Shown piece after piece: positions 41,172 to 41,226 of a DNA stretch of 41,226 nt (position 1 is the first letter of the stretch; each line of letters starts with the position of its first letter). The translations under genes were made by a program, and so were the position numbers. The stretch is from Actinomycetota bacterium (GTDB taxonomy: Bacteria; Actinomycetota; Acidimicrobiia; Acidimicrobiales; MedAcidi-G1), in contig JACNKQ010000075.1 in assembly GCA_014381945.1 (NCBI GenBank), positions 110,630-151,855 of the forward strand, written 5' to 3'. Under the pieces are notes generated by a model, which searched no databases, had not been told where the DNA came from, and worked only from the letters and a program-made list of their open reading frames with translations.

Positions 41172-41226
41172 GTGCTCGATGAGGATCCGTTTTCCACATA
41201 TGTCCTTCCCGAACTCGACGTTCTCG
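41172..41226 (+). CDS. Start of a probable ECF sigma factor (partial)
   Basis: Only 18 codons are visible, beginning GTG. The residues DPFSTYVLPELDVL resemble the N-terminal helix of region 2 of sigma-70-family ECF factors, where a YxLPxLDxLYRxA pattern is common. Position after a -10 box supports the start. The rest lies outside the window, so the call rests on a short match. Confidence 0.45.
   Translation, partial: MLDEDPFSTYVLPELDVL

Overview
The window is a high-GC, gene-dense stretch of a bacterial chromosome. Short intergenic gaps, GTGA/ATGA stop-start overlaps, a deazaflavin (F420)-type nitroreductase, a DosR/DevR-type response regulator and many start codons only 6-8 nt downstream of a TANNNT -10 box point to an actinobacterium. 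I lean to Acidimicrobiia or a relative. That is inference, because no rRNA or marker gene is present. Two tRNA genes (Val-GAC and Cys-GCA) are present. I see no phage, insertion sequence or CRISPR array.

Layout. 1-3157: the tail of a Pro/Asp/Asn-rich protein, then a giant lipoprotein with 14 RCC1 blades. 3425-11797: mixed housekeeping genes: heme A synthase, two tRNAs, a four-helix membrane protein, an alpha/beta hydrolase, a CMD-family protein coupled to a thioesterase, a zinc alcohol dehydrogenase coupled to an RDD protein, an F420-type reductase, MetY coupled to a CoA-binding protein, and a second RDD protein. 11838-21117: one long plus-strand operon resembling an acyclic-terpene/branched acyl-CoA (Atu/Liu-like) pathway: carboxyltransferase, biotin carboxylase-BCCP, AtuA with its small domain fused, a TetR regulator, a TIGR03084-type protein, an enoyl-CoA hydratase and an IlvG-like ThDP enzyme. 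21125-25808: rhodanese, amidase coupled to a zinc alcohol dehydrogenase, and an MFS transporter. 25921-32616: two very large secreted lipoproteins in tandem, one with a papain-like domain plus five FN3 domains, the other a delta-60/Calx-beta protein with an Ala-rich helix. 32750-33787: a luciferase-like monooxygenase.

33913-41226 is the most interesting part. A DevS-like histidine kinase converges on a DosR/DevR-like response regulator. Upstream of the regulator, on the same strand, lie a small membrane protein, an AioA-family molybdoenzyme and its Tat-exported AioB-like Rieske partner. Divergent from the Rieske gene is a membrane-anchored cupredoxin. The 147-bp divergent promoter carries two DosR-box palindromes, 39088-39101 and 39117-39130. 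Each ends exactly 23 bp from the -10 box of the gene it faces. The regulator keeps the DNA-contacting helix of mycobacterial DosR. I infer a DosR-type regulon in which an arsenite-oxidase-like enzyme and a copper protein electron carrier respond together to a redox, oxygen or NO-type signal. A degenerate receiver-like protein, a Met-rich membrane protein and the start of a probable ECF sigma factor complete the window.
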